Of a DNA stretch of 64,000 bases, positions 1 to 7,732 are shown one piece after another. Origin of the DNA: Trichocoleus sp. FACHB-40 (GTDB lineage Bacteria; Cyanobacteriota; Cyanobacteriia; Cyanobacteriales; FACHB-T130); the NCBI RefSeq assembly GCF_014695915.1, contig NZ_JACJPF010000041.1:62001-126000 (forward strand), read 5' to 3'. Each line of letters begins with the position of its first letter. Position 1 is the stretch's first letter. The position numbers and the translations under genes were made by a program. The notes under the pieces were generated by a model that had not been told where the DNA came from, searched no databases, and worked only from the letters and a program-made list of their open reading frames with translations.

Positions 1-137
1 TCAACAATTAAAGCAAGACTTTCAGTACCTGTTGGTGGGGTAGTCCAACTCAGAGGAGGAGAAATGTCTGCGCCGTCGCAGGTATATTTAGACGGTATTA
101 AACCATCGGCAGAAAAAGCTGTACTTTTAAGTTTCAT
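1..137 (-). CDS. YbhB/YbcL-type Raf kinase inhibitor-like (PEBP) protein, N-terminal part
   Basis: This gene runs off the left edge; only the first 45 residues are visible, starting at the ATG at 137-135. The visible part contains IPSKYTCDG followed by ADISPPLSW, the conserved early block of bacterial phosphatidylethanolamine-binding-like proteins (YbhB/YbcL), which carries the ligand-pocket Asp and Pro residues. The family is a small cytosolic or periplasmic beta-sandwich of about 150-180 residues with poorly known function. No signal peptide is seen, because the domain starts almost at the Met. The rest of the gene lies outside the window, so intactness cannot be judged. Confidence 0.85.
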   Translation of the reverse strand, partial: MKLKSTAFSADGLIPSKYTCDGADISPPLSWTTPPTGTESLALIV

Positions 138-470
138 CGTCTTTACTGCGAGTTTTTGACGATTGGTAGGGGTAACTGGCAAATTGCTTAAATTGGTAAA
201 ATTGCAACTTCCTGTTAGTCAACCCTGCTAATCCCAGTAGATTAGCGCTTTGTCGCTGAAAGATGCGTCGTCCTTTGGGATTAAGCACGCTTAATATTTT
301 GCCGTTGTGCGAAGAACAATAATCGCACTCAGAGATTCTTCAGGCTACGGCTTTCGTCCCCGAACAACTTTAGCTGGCTGTTTTCCACAATCACAATGCG
401 CGATCGCGATCGCATTTGCTCAATCAAAATAAATATAAGTTGAAATTTTTACTTTCCCAGCTTGGTCATC
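138..470. other. Intergenic region left of the Uma2 remnant
   Basis: No credible gene is seen in these 333 bases. The stretch from 381 to about 437 is one copy of an imperfect direct repeat whose partner lies at 3382-3438, and it contains HIP1-like GCGATCGC palindromes. The rest shows no clear promoter or RNA gene. Confidence 0.5.
381..437 (+). repeat. Imperfect direct repeat, copy 1 (flanks the Argonaute segment)
   Basis: This segment (starting TTTCCACAA and ending CAATCAAAATA) aligns with 3382-3438 over about 50 bases at roughly 75-80% identity by hand, with one single-base gap. Copy 2 lies just upstream of the carotenoid oxygenase start. The two copies flank the broken Argonaute gene and the metH 3' remnant, which suggests that the intervening DNA was inserted or rearranged. 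Confidence 0.6.
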
Positions 471-623
471 GTGGAAAGCGATCGCAACTGGTTGCGCTGG
501 TATGATGCTAATAGTAACTGGATTATTACTCCGCAAGAGCGAGAAAGTCAACGGCTTGAGAGATTAGCAGAACAACTACGCGACCTTGACGTTGAACCCT
601 ATCTAGATGATGAGATGGAGTGA
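471..623 (+). pseudogene. Uma2-family (DUF820) C-terminal remnant
   Basis: An open frame of 50 residues ends at the TGA at 621-623. It reads LRWYDANSNW, then ITPQERESQRLERLAEQLR, then DLDVEPYLDD. This matches the usual C-terminal tail of cyanobacterial Uma2 nuclease-like proteins: a short 'WYDANGNW' segment, a charged helix with repeated ERLAEQL, and an acidic end. The PD-(D/E)XK nuclease core that should precede it is absent, so this is only the tail of a lost gene. The GTG at 471 is merely the first possible start, not a supported one. The remnant lies just left of the Argonaute segment. Confidence 0.55.
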
Positions 624-1043
624 GGTAAAGGTAGGGACGCCATCGGCACCACTGGATAGGTGAAACTTTCTTGCCTTGATTGCTTTAGCAATTCTAGCCA
701 CAGATGTTCTTCTGAAGCGTGTATGTAGAGCAACGACGTTCATCTGAGCTTGGGCTTGGCAAACACATCTTATTCTGAAACACCCACTGAATAAGGATTT
801 CGGCTTTTGAGTATTTTTGCTTAGTTTTTTTGAACCCATTAGCCAGTAGGACTTATAGATTTTAGATGCGTTTGCCCTGTTAGTTTGGGATTTTTGAACC
901 TGTTACTTTAGTGAAATTTCTGGGAACTCTAGGTATAGAGTATCTGAGATTTGTCAGTCAATCCTGTATTCTCAAAGCCCCCTATGGCTAATTAACTGAC
1001 AGAAATATCACCTTCACTATATAAGTAATGGAGCTAAAGCAAT
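624..1043. other. Intergenic region upstream of the Argonaute pseudogene
   Basis: No gene is supported in these 420 bases. A reverse-strand open frame of 78 codons at 603-839 has no recognisable protein. TGTCAGT and ACTGACA at about 954-1001 can pair across a 30-base loop. A GGAG at 1030-1033 lies 10 bases before the Argonaute ATG and is its likely ribosome binding site. Confidence 0.5.
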
Positions 1044-3183
1044 ATGTTTTTTCTTTACCCAGCTAAAGGAGCAGTTTATGTTCCCAACTGTCCTTTTAGT
1101 ATTGAAAAAGATTACTCTCTTCAAATCAAATATTTATCACGCAAAGAGGTTAAATTAAATGAGTGTAGATATTTAATTCAGAAGTCTGTAGATACTCAAG
1201 TATTAAGTTTTTTCTTAATATATGGAAACGAACCAGTTGCCAACGAAGAACATAAATTGTTTTTGCAGCAATACTTGACAATAAAAAGTCCAAACATTAT
1301 TAATTTATTTGTTGAGTCGTTTAAGCTTCAGAATTTCAAACAATCATTAATCAACTTAGAGAAACTCGAAGAAGAATATCAAATATTTGATAGTTCTTTC
1401 CAAACCTTGGTTACTGCTCTTCCTGTAAGCTTAACTAGATTAGTTACAGTTAACAGAAGCACAGATCAGACTAGCGAAGATATACGAAAAAGTTTTCTTA
1501 AAAACTTTTTGGGAAAAAATAACTTGGAATTTAGACTTACCAGGTGATGTAATTCAATTATTTTGAACTCAAGGGTAAAGGCAGATGGCAACAATAAGCT
1601 AATAGTTAAGAAAGGTATTGAGTATTCTGTTGAATTCATAGAAGGTCGAATACATATAAACTTGAGTTACACCAACTTATGCAGAACAACTAAACCAGTT
1701 ATAGAATTAAAGTTGCAAAATCCTATTGACCACAAAAAACATAAGCTGATAAACATAAAGACAGGTAAATCTCTATCTCATGAAGTTAAAACTATATCAG
1801 AAATAAAAGATTCTGAAAATATATTTGAAACTTTTGATACAGCTCAAGCCTTTGAAGAGAGATTCGGAAATATTCGCTTTTCACAAGAAAAATTTTATTT
1901 TGAGCAAACGAACTTGAGAGAAACAATAGAATTAATAAATGAGCTGCAGGCTAATTATAGTAATATAACAAGCCTTGTTAATTTTACTAACCTCAATCAA
2001 ATACCTTATTCCGCGAATATTATTCTAAATAGTAAAAAATTCGTTTTTGCAAATGGTAAAATTCATTACACTCCCGTCGAAGGTTTGATAAATTCAGGTT
2101 TATTGCAAATGCCTATTACGTTTCCGATTAAATTAATCATATCAACCGCAATTGTTTTTAGGGAAGGCATTGAAAAGATTCTTGATAATGTTAATGCCAG
2201 ACTTTTTTTTATACAAAGAGAATATTTCGCCACTTACGAAAGAAGATGTTATTTTATTCGATTATGAAACATTTGATATAAATAAAATATCTGAAAACAT
2301 CAAGAGCAGCAATTCTAGCTATATTGTTCATTTAATTAATCCTCTTCATGTTAAACAGTCTGATATTTTAGGTATAAACCAATTTGAATCCGTAAATAAG
2401 CAAATTGTAAAAGCCCTAAAAAATAAATATAGTCAATACATAATCTTCAATGATTTAAATAAGTATACCCTGGCAAATGTGTTACTTAAACTAGGCATGA
2501 AGAATAAAGCTATCCCCTGGAAAATAAATAGTATTGATCCTCAAGATCCCCAACATATCTTTATTGGTATAGACTTGGGACACGACCATAAAACAAAATC
2601 TACTAATCTTACAGTAACGGCGATTGATAATCAAGGCTGGTTAATTGACAAATTTACTAAGAAGGGGCTGCAACTCAATGAAGTTATTGATTATGAAATT
2701 TTGCTCGAAGCCTTTCTATATCTTTCTCATAAATTTTTAAATAAAAACCAGCAATTGACTATACATCGCGATGGCATACTCAAAGAGGTGGGGGATTTAC
2801 ATAAAGTAATGAAAAAAATTAACATCAATCAATACAATTTAGTAGAGGTTATAAAAACTGGAGTACCGTTAATTGGTTTTTATTCAAACTATCGAGGTCA
2901 CAAAACATATTTAGACGGTTTCCAAGGATACTATGTTTATACAGAAAATTTATCCTACTTGATAACCAATGACCAGTCATTAAAAACAAAAACTGCACCT
3001 AAGCCTTTAAAAATAAGGAGAATATATGGTTATAAACAAATCACAGAACTAACAGAAGAAGTTTATTGGCTTACAAAAGCGTATTCTCAGAATATCTTTG
3101 AACCAACAAAGTTACCGATAACCATACAGAAAGCAAACAATCTTTCATACAGTGGCGATCTTATACAGTTTACAAATCAATAA
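1044..3183 (+). pseudogene. Long prokaryotic Argonaute (pAgo), interrupted by one stop and one frameshift
   Basis: Read through its two lesions, this gene encodes about 713 residues, the normal length of a long pAgo with N, PAZ, MID and PIWI regions. The PIWI part is recognisable: FIGIDLGHD near 2561-2590 holds the first catalytic Asp, and LTIHRDG near 2755-2775 holds the conserved Asp of the DEDX tetrad. The final conserved block (about 3109-3150) has Asn where Asp or His is usual, but this alignment is uncertain. Lesion 1 is an in-frame TGA at 1545-1547. Lesion 2 is a one-base indel in a run of eight T at 2203-2210, which shifts frame 0 to frame 1. The protein is rich in Lys, Asn and Ile and the DNA is much AT-richer than its neighbours, which suggests horizontal transfer. 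pAgos use nucleic-acid guides against invader DNA or RNA. No partner nuclease is visible. The gene is dead unless the lesions are sequencing errors. Confidence 0.8.
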
Positions 3184-3231
3184 GCTAGCTACCTACCCGT
3201 GACAGTAGGTATAACATCAGACCTCTGGCAC

Positions 3232-3337
3232 TTAAACGCTGAAGTATTTTGCTGTTGGATGATAGGCAATAATCGCAGCGCAGCTTGTTCGGGATACAGT
3301 GATTTGCTTTCATCCATGTAGAGATGGATGCGATCGC
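3232..3337 (-). pseudogene. Decayed copy of the metH 3' end
   Basis: These 106 bases align with the last 107 bases of the intact metH (59247-59353), in the same orientation. Identity is about 84% by hand, with one single-base gap. The alignment begins exactly at the metH stop codon (TTA on the plus strand in both copies) and the flanks beyond it do not match. The gap shifts the frame, so it cannot encode the MetH C-terminus. It covers the end of the AdoMet-binding activation domain. It lies just after the Argonaute pseudogene and just before copy 2 of the flanking repeat. Confidence 0.8.
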
Positions 3338-3381
3338 ATTCACTTCTAAGCGCTAACACACCCCAACCACATCAGCAGTGT

Positions 3382-3438
3382 GTTTCCACAACCATAGTGC
3401 GAGACGCGATCGCCTTGGCACAATCAAAATATAGAAAA
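3382..3438 (+). repeat. Imperfect direct repeat, copy 2 (upstream of the carotenoid oxygenase)
   Basis: This is the partner of 381-437. It shares TTTCCACAA at the left, a HIP1-type palindrome in the middle and CAATCAAAATA at the right. It ends about 22 bases before the oxygenase ATG, so it may include that gene's promoter or leader. Confidence 0.6.
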
Positions 3439-3460
3439 GACAACTGACTCAGCACAACGC

Positions 3461-4852
3461 ATGACCACAACAGCAGTCAATCTCTATCTAGAAGGTAACT
3501 TTGCGCCAGTACGGGAAGAAATAGCAGCAGATAACCTGAAAGTAATCGGCGAACTACCCCCCGATTTATCCGGGATGTTCGTGCGAAATGGCCCAAATCC
3601 GCAGTTTTCACCAATCGGTAACTATCACTGGTTTGATGGGGATGGGATGTTGCACGGAGTGCGAATCAACAACGGTAAAGCTGAATATCGCAACCGTTAC
3701 ATCCGGACGCGGGGATTTAATATTGAGCGCGAAGCGGGTAAGGCGATTTGGACGGGGATGATGGAACCGTCACGAGGCAACAATCCTTACAATTTTCCTA
3801 AAAATACTGCTAACACGGCTCTGGTGTGGCACGATGGGCGACTGCTGGCGCTCTGGGAAGGCGGTGAACCTCACGCTATTAAGGTTCCCAGCTTAGAGAC
3901 ATCAGGCACTTACACTTACGACGGCAAACTGGCTTCTGGTTTCACCGCTCATCCCAAAGTAGATGCCGAAACTGGCGAAATGATGTTTTTTGGCTACTCG
4001 TTTGCTCCGCCTTACCTTAAATACAGCGTCGTTTCAGCAAGTGGTGAGCTTTTGCGGACAGTTCCCATCGACTTGCCGATGGGAGTGATGATGCACGATT
4101 TTGCCATCACCGAACACTACACGATTTTTATGGATCTGCCGCTAACCTTCAGCATGGTACGAATGCAGCAGGGTAAACCAGGGTTGATGTTTGAACGCGA
4201 TCGCCCTAGTCGTTTCGGCATTGTCCCCCGTCATGGCGACAATAGCAACATCCGCTGGTTTGAAAGCCCTCCCTGCTACGTCTTCCATACCCTCAACGCC
4301 TACGAGGAAGAGGATGAAGTAGTGCTTGTCGCTTGTCGCATGAGTTCCACCAGTGTCTTAACGACTGATATGACACCCGGTGAAAATGAGGGAGACGCTG
4401 CGCGTCTGTACCGTTGGCGGTTTAACCTCAAGACGGGTACTGTAAAAGAGGAAATGCTGGATGATGCGCCATCAGATTTTCCCCGTCTGAACGAACAGCT
4501 AATGGGACGACCGATGCAATACGGTTATACCGGAAAGATGGCAAATAATCCTATGCCTTTGTTTGAAGGTGTTATCAAGTATGACTTCAGCAGTGGTAAG
4601 TCCGAAACTCACAAATTCGGACGGGGACGCTATGGCGGTGAGGCGGTATTTGTTCCCCGTCCTAATGCTACTGCTGAAGATGATGGTTGGCTTGTCACCT
4701 TCGTTCACGATCGGGAAGCAAACACTTCTGAACTGGTAGTCGTGAATGCCCAAGATGTGACATCTCAACCAGTGGCGCGGGTTCTCATTCCTCAGCGCGT
4801 CCCTTACGGCTTCCACGGTGCATGGATTTCTGAAGAACAGTTGGCTAGTTAG
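3461..4852 (+). CDS. Carotenoid cleavage oxygenase (RPE65/ACO family)
   Basis: The protein has 463 residues, typical for cyanobacterial apocarotenoid or carotenoid oxygenases. These are seven-bladed beta-propellers that use a four-His Fe(II) centre to split a polyene double bond with O2. The family's N-terminal block (LPPDLSGMFVRNGPNP, then HWFDGDGMLHG) is at residues 33-69. Candidate iron ligands are the His residues in TAHPK (about 166), MMHDFAI (about 212), VFHTLNAYEE (about 276) and the C-terminal GFHGAWI (about 453). The usual acidic second-shell residues are also present. It is a single gene with a terminator directly downstream. The exact substrate (carotenoid, apocarotenal or stilbene-like) cannot be read from the sequence. 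It appears intact. Confidence 0.93.
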   Translation: MTTTAVNLYLEGNFAPVREEIAADNLKVIGELPPDLSGMFVRNGPNPQFSPIGNYHWFDGDGMLHGVRINNGKAEYRNRYIRTRGFNIEREAGKAIWTGMMEPSRGNNPYNFPKNTANTALVWHDGRLLALWEGGEPHAIKVPSLETSGTYTYDGKLASGFTAHPKVDAETGEMMFFGYSFAPPYLKYSVVSASGELLRTVPIDLPMGVMMHDFAITEHYTIFMDLPLTFSMVRMQQGKPGLMFERDRPSRFGIVPRHGDNSNIRWFESPPCYVFHTLNAYEEEDEVVLVACRMSSTSVLTTDMTPGENEGDAARLYRWRFNLKTGTVKEEMLDDAPSDFPRLNEQLMGRPMQYGYTGKMANNPMPLFEGVIKYDFSSGKSETHKFGRGRYGGEAVFVPRPNATAEDDGWLVTFVHDREANTSELVVVNAQDVTSQPVARVLIPQRVPYGFHGAWISEEQLAS

Positions 4853-4875
4853 CGTAAGTTAGTCCCCAGAATGTG

Positions 4876-4908
4876 AAACCCAACAAAACATAGGCATTTG
4901 TTGGGTTT
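4876..4908 (+). terminator. Rho-independent terminator after the carotenoid oxygenase
   Basis: A 12-base stem (AAACCCAACAAA at 4876-4887 pairing with TTTGTTGGGTTT at 4897-4908) encloses a 9-base loop and runs into further T residues. It lies 24 bases after the stop codon. Confidence 0.8.
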
Positions 4909-5090
4909 TTCTACGTAGGACATGGCATTGCCATGTCCTGCCATGTTATTTGCGTCATAGACGGAGCGACCAGCAAAGGCAATAGTAAAACGCTCCCGCC
5001 GGAACGCGCGTCAGAAGCCGAGGGTAAGAAATAGACTGCGCGTTGACAGGCTAATGAACCCGGTTAGCACATATGTAGTTTATTCACAAA

Positions 5091-5105
5091 TGAGAATATT
5101 TTGCA
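5091..5105. promoter_or_regulatory. Possible Fur box 1 (weak)
   Basis: TGAGAATATTTTGCA fits the Fur 7-1-7 pattern TGATAAT-N-ATTATCA at 10 of 14 positions. It lies 16 bases before a better site, and paired sites are common at iron-regulated promoters. It is about 375 bases upstream of the acylase start. Confidence 0.35.
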
Positions 5106-5121
5106 TATATCTTTCATTAAT

Positions 5122-5140
5122 AATGATAAGATTTCTCATT
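5122..5140. promoter_or_regulatory. Likely Fur box 2
   Basis: AATGATAAG-A-TTTCTCATT is a 9-1-9 near-palindrome that matches the Fur 7-1-7 core at 11 of 14 positions. It implies iron control of plus-strand transcription toward the acylase. The distance of about 340 bases to the acylase start, with a repeat in between, would give an unusually long leader. Confidence 0.5.
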
Positions 5141-5229
5141 TAGTGGAGATAGGAGGCGGCCTTGGCCTTCAAAACATTGAGGCTGTACCAGATTGGCAGA
5201 CATCGGACAATATAGCAATTCTCGTTTGG

Positions 5230-5315
5230 ATGCAGTACACTCTGACCTCTCCCCAACCCCTCCCCTGCAAGGGAAGGGGCTAATTTTCCCTTGCCTATTC
5301 CGGGGAGGGAGCTGA
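5230..5315. repeat. Dispersed C-rich/G-rich palindromic repeat
   Basis: A CCTCTCCCCAACCCC-type tract is followed by its imperfect complement (GGGAAGGGG). Related tracts occur at 9380-9450, 59150-59230 and inside metH at about 60120-60235. This is the common cyanobacterial intergenic repeat and can fold as a hairpin. Confidence 0.65.
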
Positions 5316-5481
5316 ATCCTTAGGTCTGTATTGGTTTCAACATATGTATGGTCAATAAAGTGAAAAGACATCAAGAGGGAAGTTGCGAAAATAATCAGGT
5401 AAAACGAGTTGTTAAGGCACAATCAAATTTTTAAGAAATGAAACTGTGTTGTCTATACATTATTAATTTATCGAAAAGGTG

Positions 5482-7656
5482 ATGTTTAAATCTCTTTTAA
5501 AGTGGTGTTTTCTAAAAAGTCGTTGGCGTTTTCTTGATGGTTTTTTCAAGGGTGGTATAGGCTATAAAGTCAGGGGTTTGAAAGGGAAATCATTCCGACT
5601 GCTACCGTTGATATTTGGGTTCATGCTGGTTTTACTTGTGGGGAGTCAAAGTAATAGCTCATCACCTTCCTCAACTGAAATACTCTGGGACACGTACGGC
5701 GTACCGCATATTTACGGCAAGGATGCGAAAAGTGCATTTCAGTCCTTTGGTTGGGCGCAGATGCAAAGTCATGGAAACCTGATTTTACGCCTCTACGGTC
5801 AGGCACGCGGACAGGGTGCAGAATACTGGGGAAAAGAGTACCTAGAATCAGATCAATGGGTACAAACAATGGGGATTCCTGAGCGTGCCAGCAAGTGGTA
5901 TGAAGCGCAAAATCCAGCTTTCCGGAGTTATTTAGATGCCTTTGCTGCTGGGATAAATGCCTATGCTTTGAAACATCCTGAGCTGATTGATGATGAAGTT
6001 GAGATGGTGTTGCCAGTCCGGCCAGTCGATATAATTGCTCACGAGCAGCGCGTGATGAATTTCACATTTATTGTGAATCCAAAGAGTGTAAAAGAAACTA
6101 GCGATCGCACTAACCCCGTCGGTTCTAATGGTTGGGCGATCGCACCAGCACGTTCTGCAAGTGGGAACGCGATGCTACTGGCAAACCCGCACCTCCCTTG
6201 GTCAGATTTATTTGTTTGGTATGAAGCCCAGATTACCGCGCCTGGAATCGATGCTTACGGGGCGACACTTGTCGGACTTCCGGTATTAGCGATCGCATTC
6301 AACAACAACTTGGGATGGACTCACACAGTCAACACCCATGATGGATGGGATGCTTACGAATTGCAGCTCAAAGACGGCGGCTACCGCTTTGATGGCAAGG
6401 TTCAAGCCTTTGAGACAGAAAAGAAAATCTTGAAGGTGAAACAGGATAACGGCACACTGCGCTCCATACCACTTGTAGTGCAACGCTCGATACACGGGCC
6501 TGTTGTAGAGCAAAAGGATGGAAAAGCCCTAGCGCTGAGGGTTGTGGGACTTGAACAACCTGGTGCATTAGAGCAGTGGTGGGATATGGCGCGTGCAACC
6601 AAACTCTCTGAGTTTGAGACTGCCCTAAAGCGCTTGCAGATTCCGATGTTCACGGTAATGTATGCAGACCGCCAGGGACACATCATGCACCTGTTCAACG
6701 GTCAAGTGCCAATCCGCTCTCAGGGAGACTTTAAATACTGGGAAGGCATAATCCCTGGTGACACATCTACAACGTTGTGGACAAAAGCTCACCCTTATAC
6801 CGATTTACCGCGAGTAGTTGACCCGCCTAGCGGCTGGTTACAAAATGCAAACGATCCACCCTGGACAACGACTTTCCCAGCGGCGCTAAATCCAGCAGAT
6901 TTCCCGCCCTATATGGCACCGCAGTTTATGTCTTTCCGAGCGCAACGTTCCGCGAGGATGTTGGATGAGGATAAAAAGATTTCTTTCGAGGAAATGATTA
7001 AGTACAAACACTCAACACGCATGGAACTGGCAGATCGTCTTCTGGATGACCTGATTCCCGCTGCACGGAAGCATGGGGATGAATTAGCGCGTCGAGCCGC
7101 CGATGTACTTGAGGCTTGGGACGCATCAGCAAATGCAGATAGCCGGGGTGCCGTACTCTTTTCCTTCTGGGCTGAAGAGATGGACTTCGACAGCGCATTT
7201 AGCACCCCGTGGAACCAGAATTCCCCACGTACCACGCCAGACGGTTTGGCAGATCCTCCTCGCGCAGCTAAGGCGCTTTCTACCGCTGCGGCGAAGGTGG
7301 AGGCGGCTTATAAGGCGCTTGATGTACCTTGGGGTGATGTCTTCCGGCTGCGGTCTAATAATGTGGATCTTGCTGCCAATGGTGGGCCGGGAAGTCTTGG
7401 GATTTTCCGGGTTCTCAATTTCGCTCCGGCGTCAGATGAGCGATTTTCAGCTTTCGATGGCGATTCCTATGTTGCTGCAATCGAGTTTTCCAACCCAGTA
7501 AAAGCGATGGCACTTACAAGCTACGGTAATGCAACCCAGCCGGGTTCGCCCCATGTTGGCGAGCAGTTGCAGATGTTCGCTCGAAAACAGTTGCGTCCGG
7601 TTTGGCGAGCGCGTCAGGATATCGTGGCCCATCTGGAAAAGCGCGAAGTATTCTAA
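5482..7656 (+). CDS. Penicillin acylase/AHL acylase family Ntn-hydrolase (PvdQ/QuiP-like)
   Basis: The protein has 724 residues from the ATG at 5482; a GTG one codon earlier is possible. An N-terminal hydrophobic segment at about residues 40-55 suggests export or membrane anchoring. Peptidase family S45 precursors cut themselves into alpha and beta chains, and the new N-terminal Ser is the nucleophile. Here it is Ser215 in VGSNGWAIAP, followed by the expected LLANPHLPW block. Family members hydrolyse the amide of penicillins, acyl-homoserine lactones or, in PvdQ, the fatty acyl tail of a pyoverdine precursor. It sits beside a lipo-NRPS siderophore locus and has Fur-like sites upstream, so a role in trimming or recycling the lipopeptide is plausible but inferred. 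It converges with the NRPS operon across a shared terminator. Quorum quenching, as for cyanobacterial AHL acylases, is the alternative. Confidence 0.88.
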   Translation: MFKSLLKWCFLKSRWRFLDGFFKGGIGYKVRGLKGKSFRLLPLIFGFMLVLLVGSQSNSSSPSSTEILWDTYGVPHIYGKDAKSAFQSFGWAQMQSHGNLILRLYGQARGQGAEYWGKEYLESDQWVQTMGIPERASKWYEAQNPAFRSYLDAFAAGINAYALKHPELIDDEVEMVLPVRPVDIIAHEQRVMNFTFIVNPKSVKETSDRTNPVGSNGWAIAPARSASGNAMLLANPHLPWSDLFVWYEAQITAPGIDAYGATLVGLPVLAIAFNNNLGWTHTVNTHDGWDAYELQLKDGGYRFDGKVQAFETEKKILKVKQDNGTLRSIPLVVQRSIHGPVVEQKDGKALALRVVGLEQPGALEQWWDMARATKLSEFETALKRLQIPMFTVMYADRQGHIMHLFNGQVPIRSQGDFKYWEGIIPGDTSTTLWTKAHPYTDLPRVVDPPSGWLQNANDPPWTTTFPAALNPADFPPYMAPQFMSFRAQRSARMLDEDKKISFEEMIKYKHSTRMELADRLLDDLIPAARKHGDELARRAADVLEAWDASANADSRGAVLFSFWAEEMDFDSAFSTPWNQNSPRTTPDGLADPPRAAKALSTAAAKVEAAYKALDVPWGDVFRLRSNNVDLAANGGPGSLGIFRVLNFAPASDERFSAFDGDSYVAAIEFSNPVKAMALTSYGNATQPGSPHVGEQLQMFARKQLRPVWRARQDIVAHLEKREVF

Positions 7657-7661
7657 GTGGC

Positions 7662-7710
7662 TACTCCCTTACGGCTACAAGATTATTTATTCTGTAGCCG
7701 TAAGGGAGTA
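7662..7710. terminator. Bidirectional terminator between acylase and NRPS operon end
   Basis: Two perfectly complementary 18-base arms (7662-7679 and 7693-7710, outer bases TACTCCC/GGGAGTA) flank a 13-base AT-rich loop. The hairpin lies between convergent genes and should end transcription from both sides. Confidence 0.85.
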
Positions 7711-7732
7711 ATTAATGGAAGCGATCGCGTTT

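Larger units (their letters stand above)
4853..5481. other. Intergenic region between oxygenase and acylase
   Basis: The 629 bases hold the oxygenase terminator (4876-4908), two Fur-box-like palindromes (5091-5105 and 5122-5140) and a dispersed palindromic repeat (about 5230-5315). Short open frames here overlap the repeat, have no recognisable protein content and are not called as genes. Confidence 0.6.

Noticed and set aside
603-839. Minus-strand open frame of 78 codons
   Set aside because: No family resemblance, no ribosome binding site, and it overlaps the Uma2 remnant end.
5101-5422. Small open frames on both strands upstream of the acylase
   Set aside because: They run through the Fur-like sites and a dispersed repeat and show no recognisable protein.
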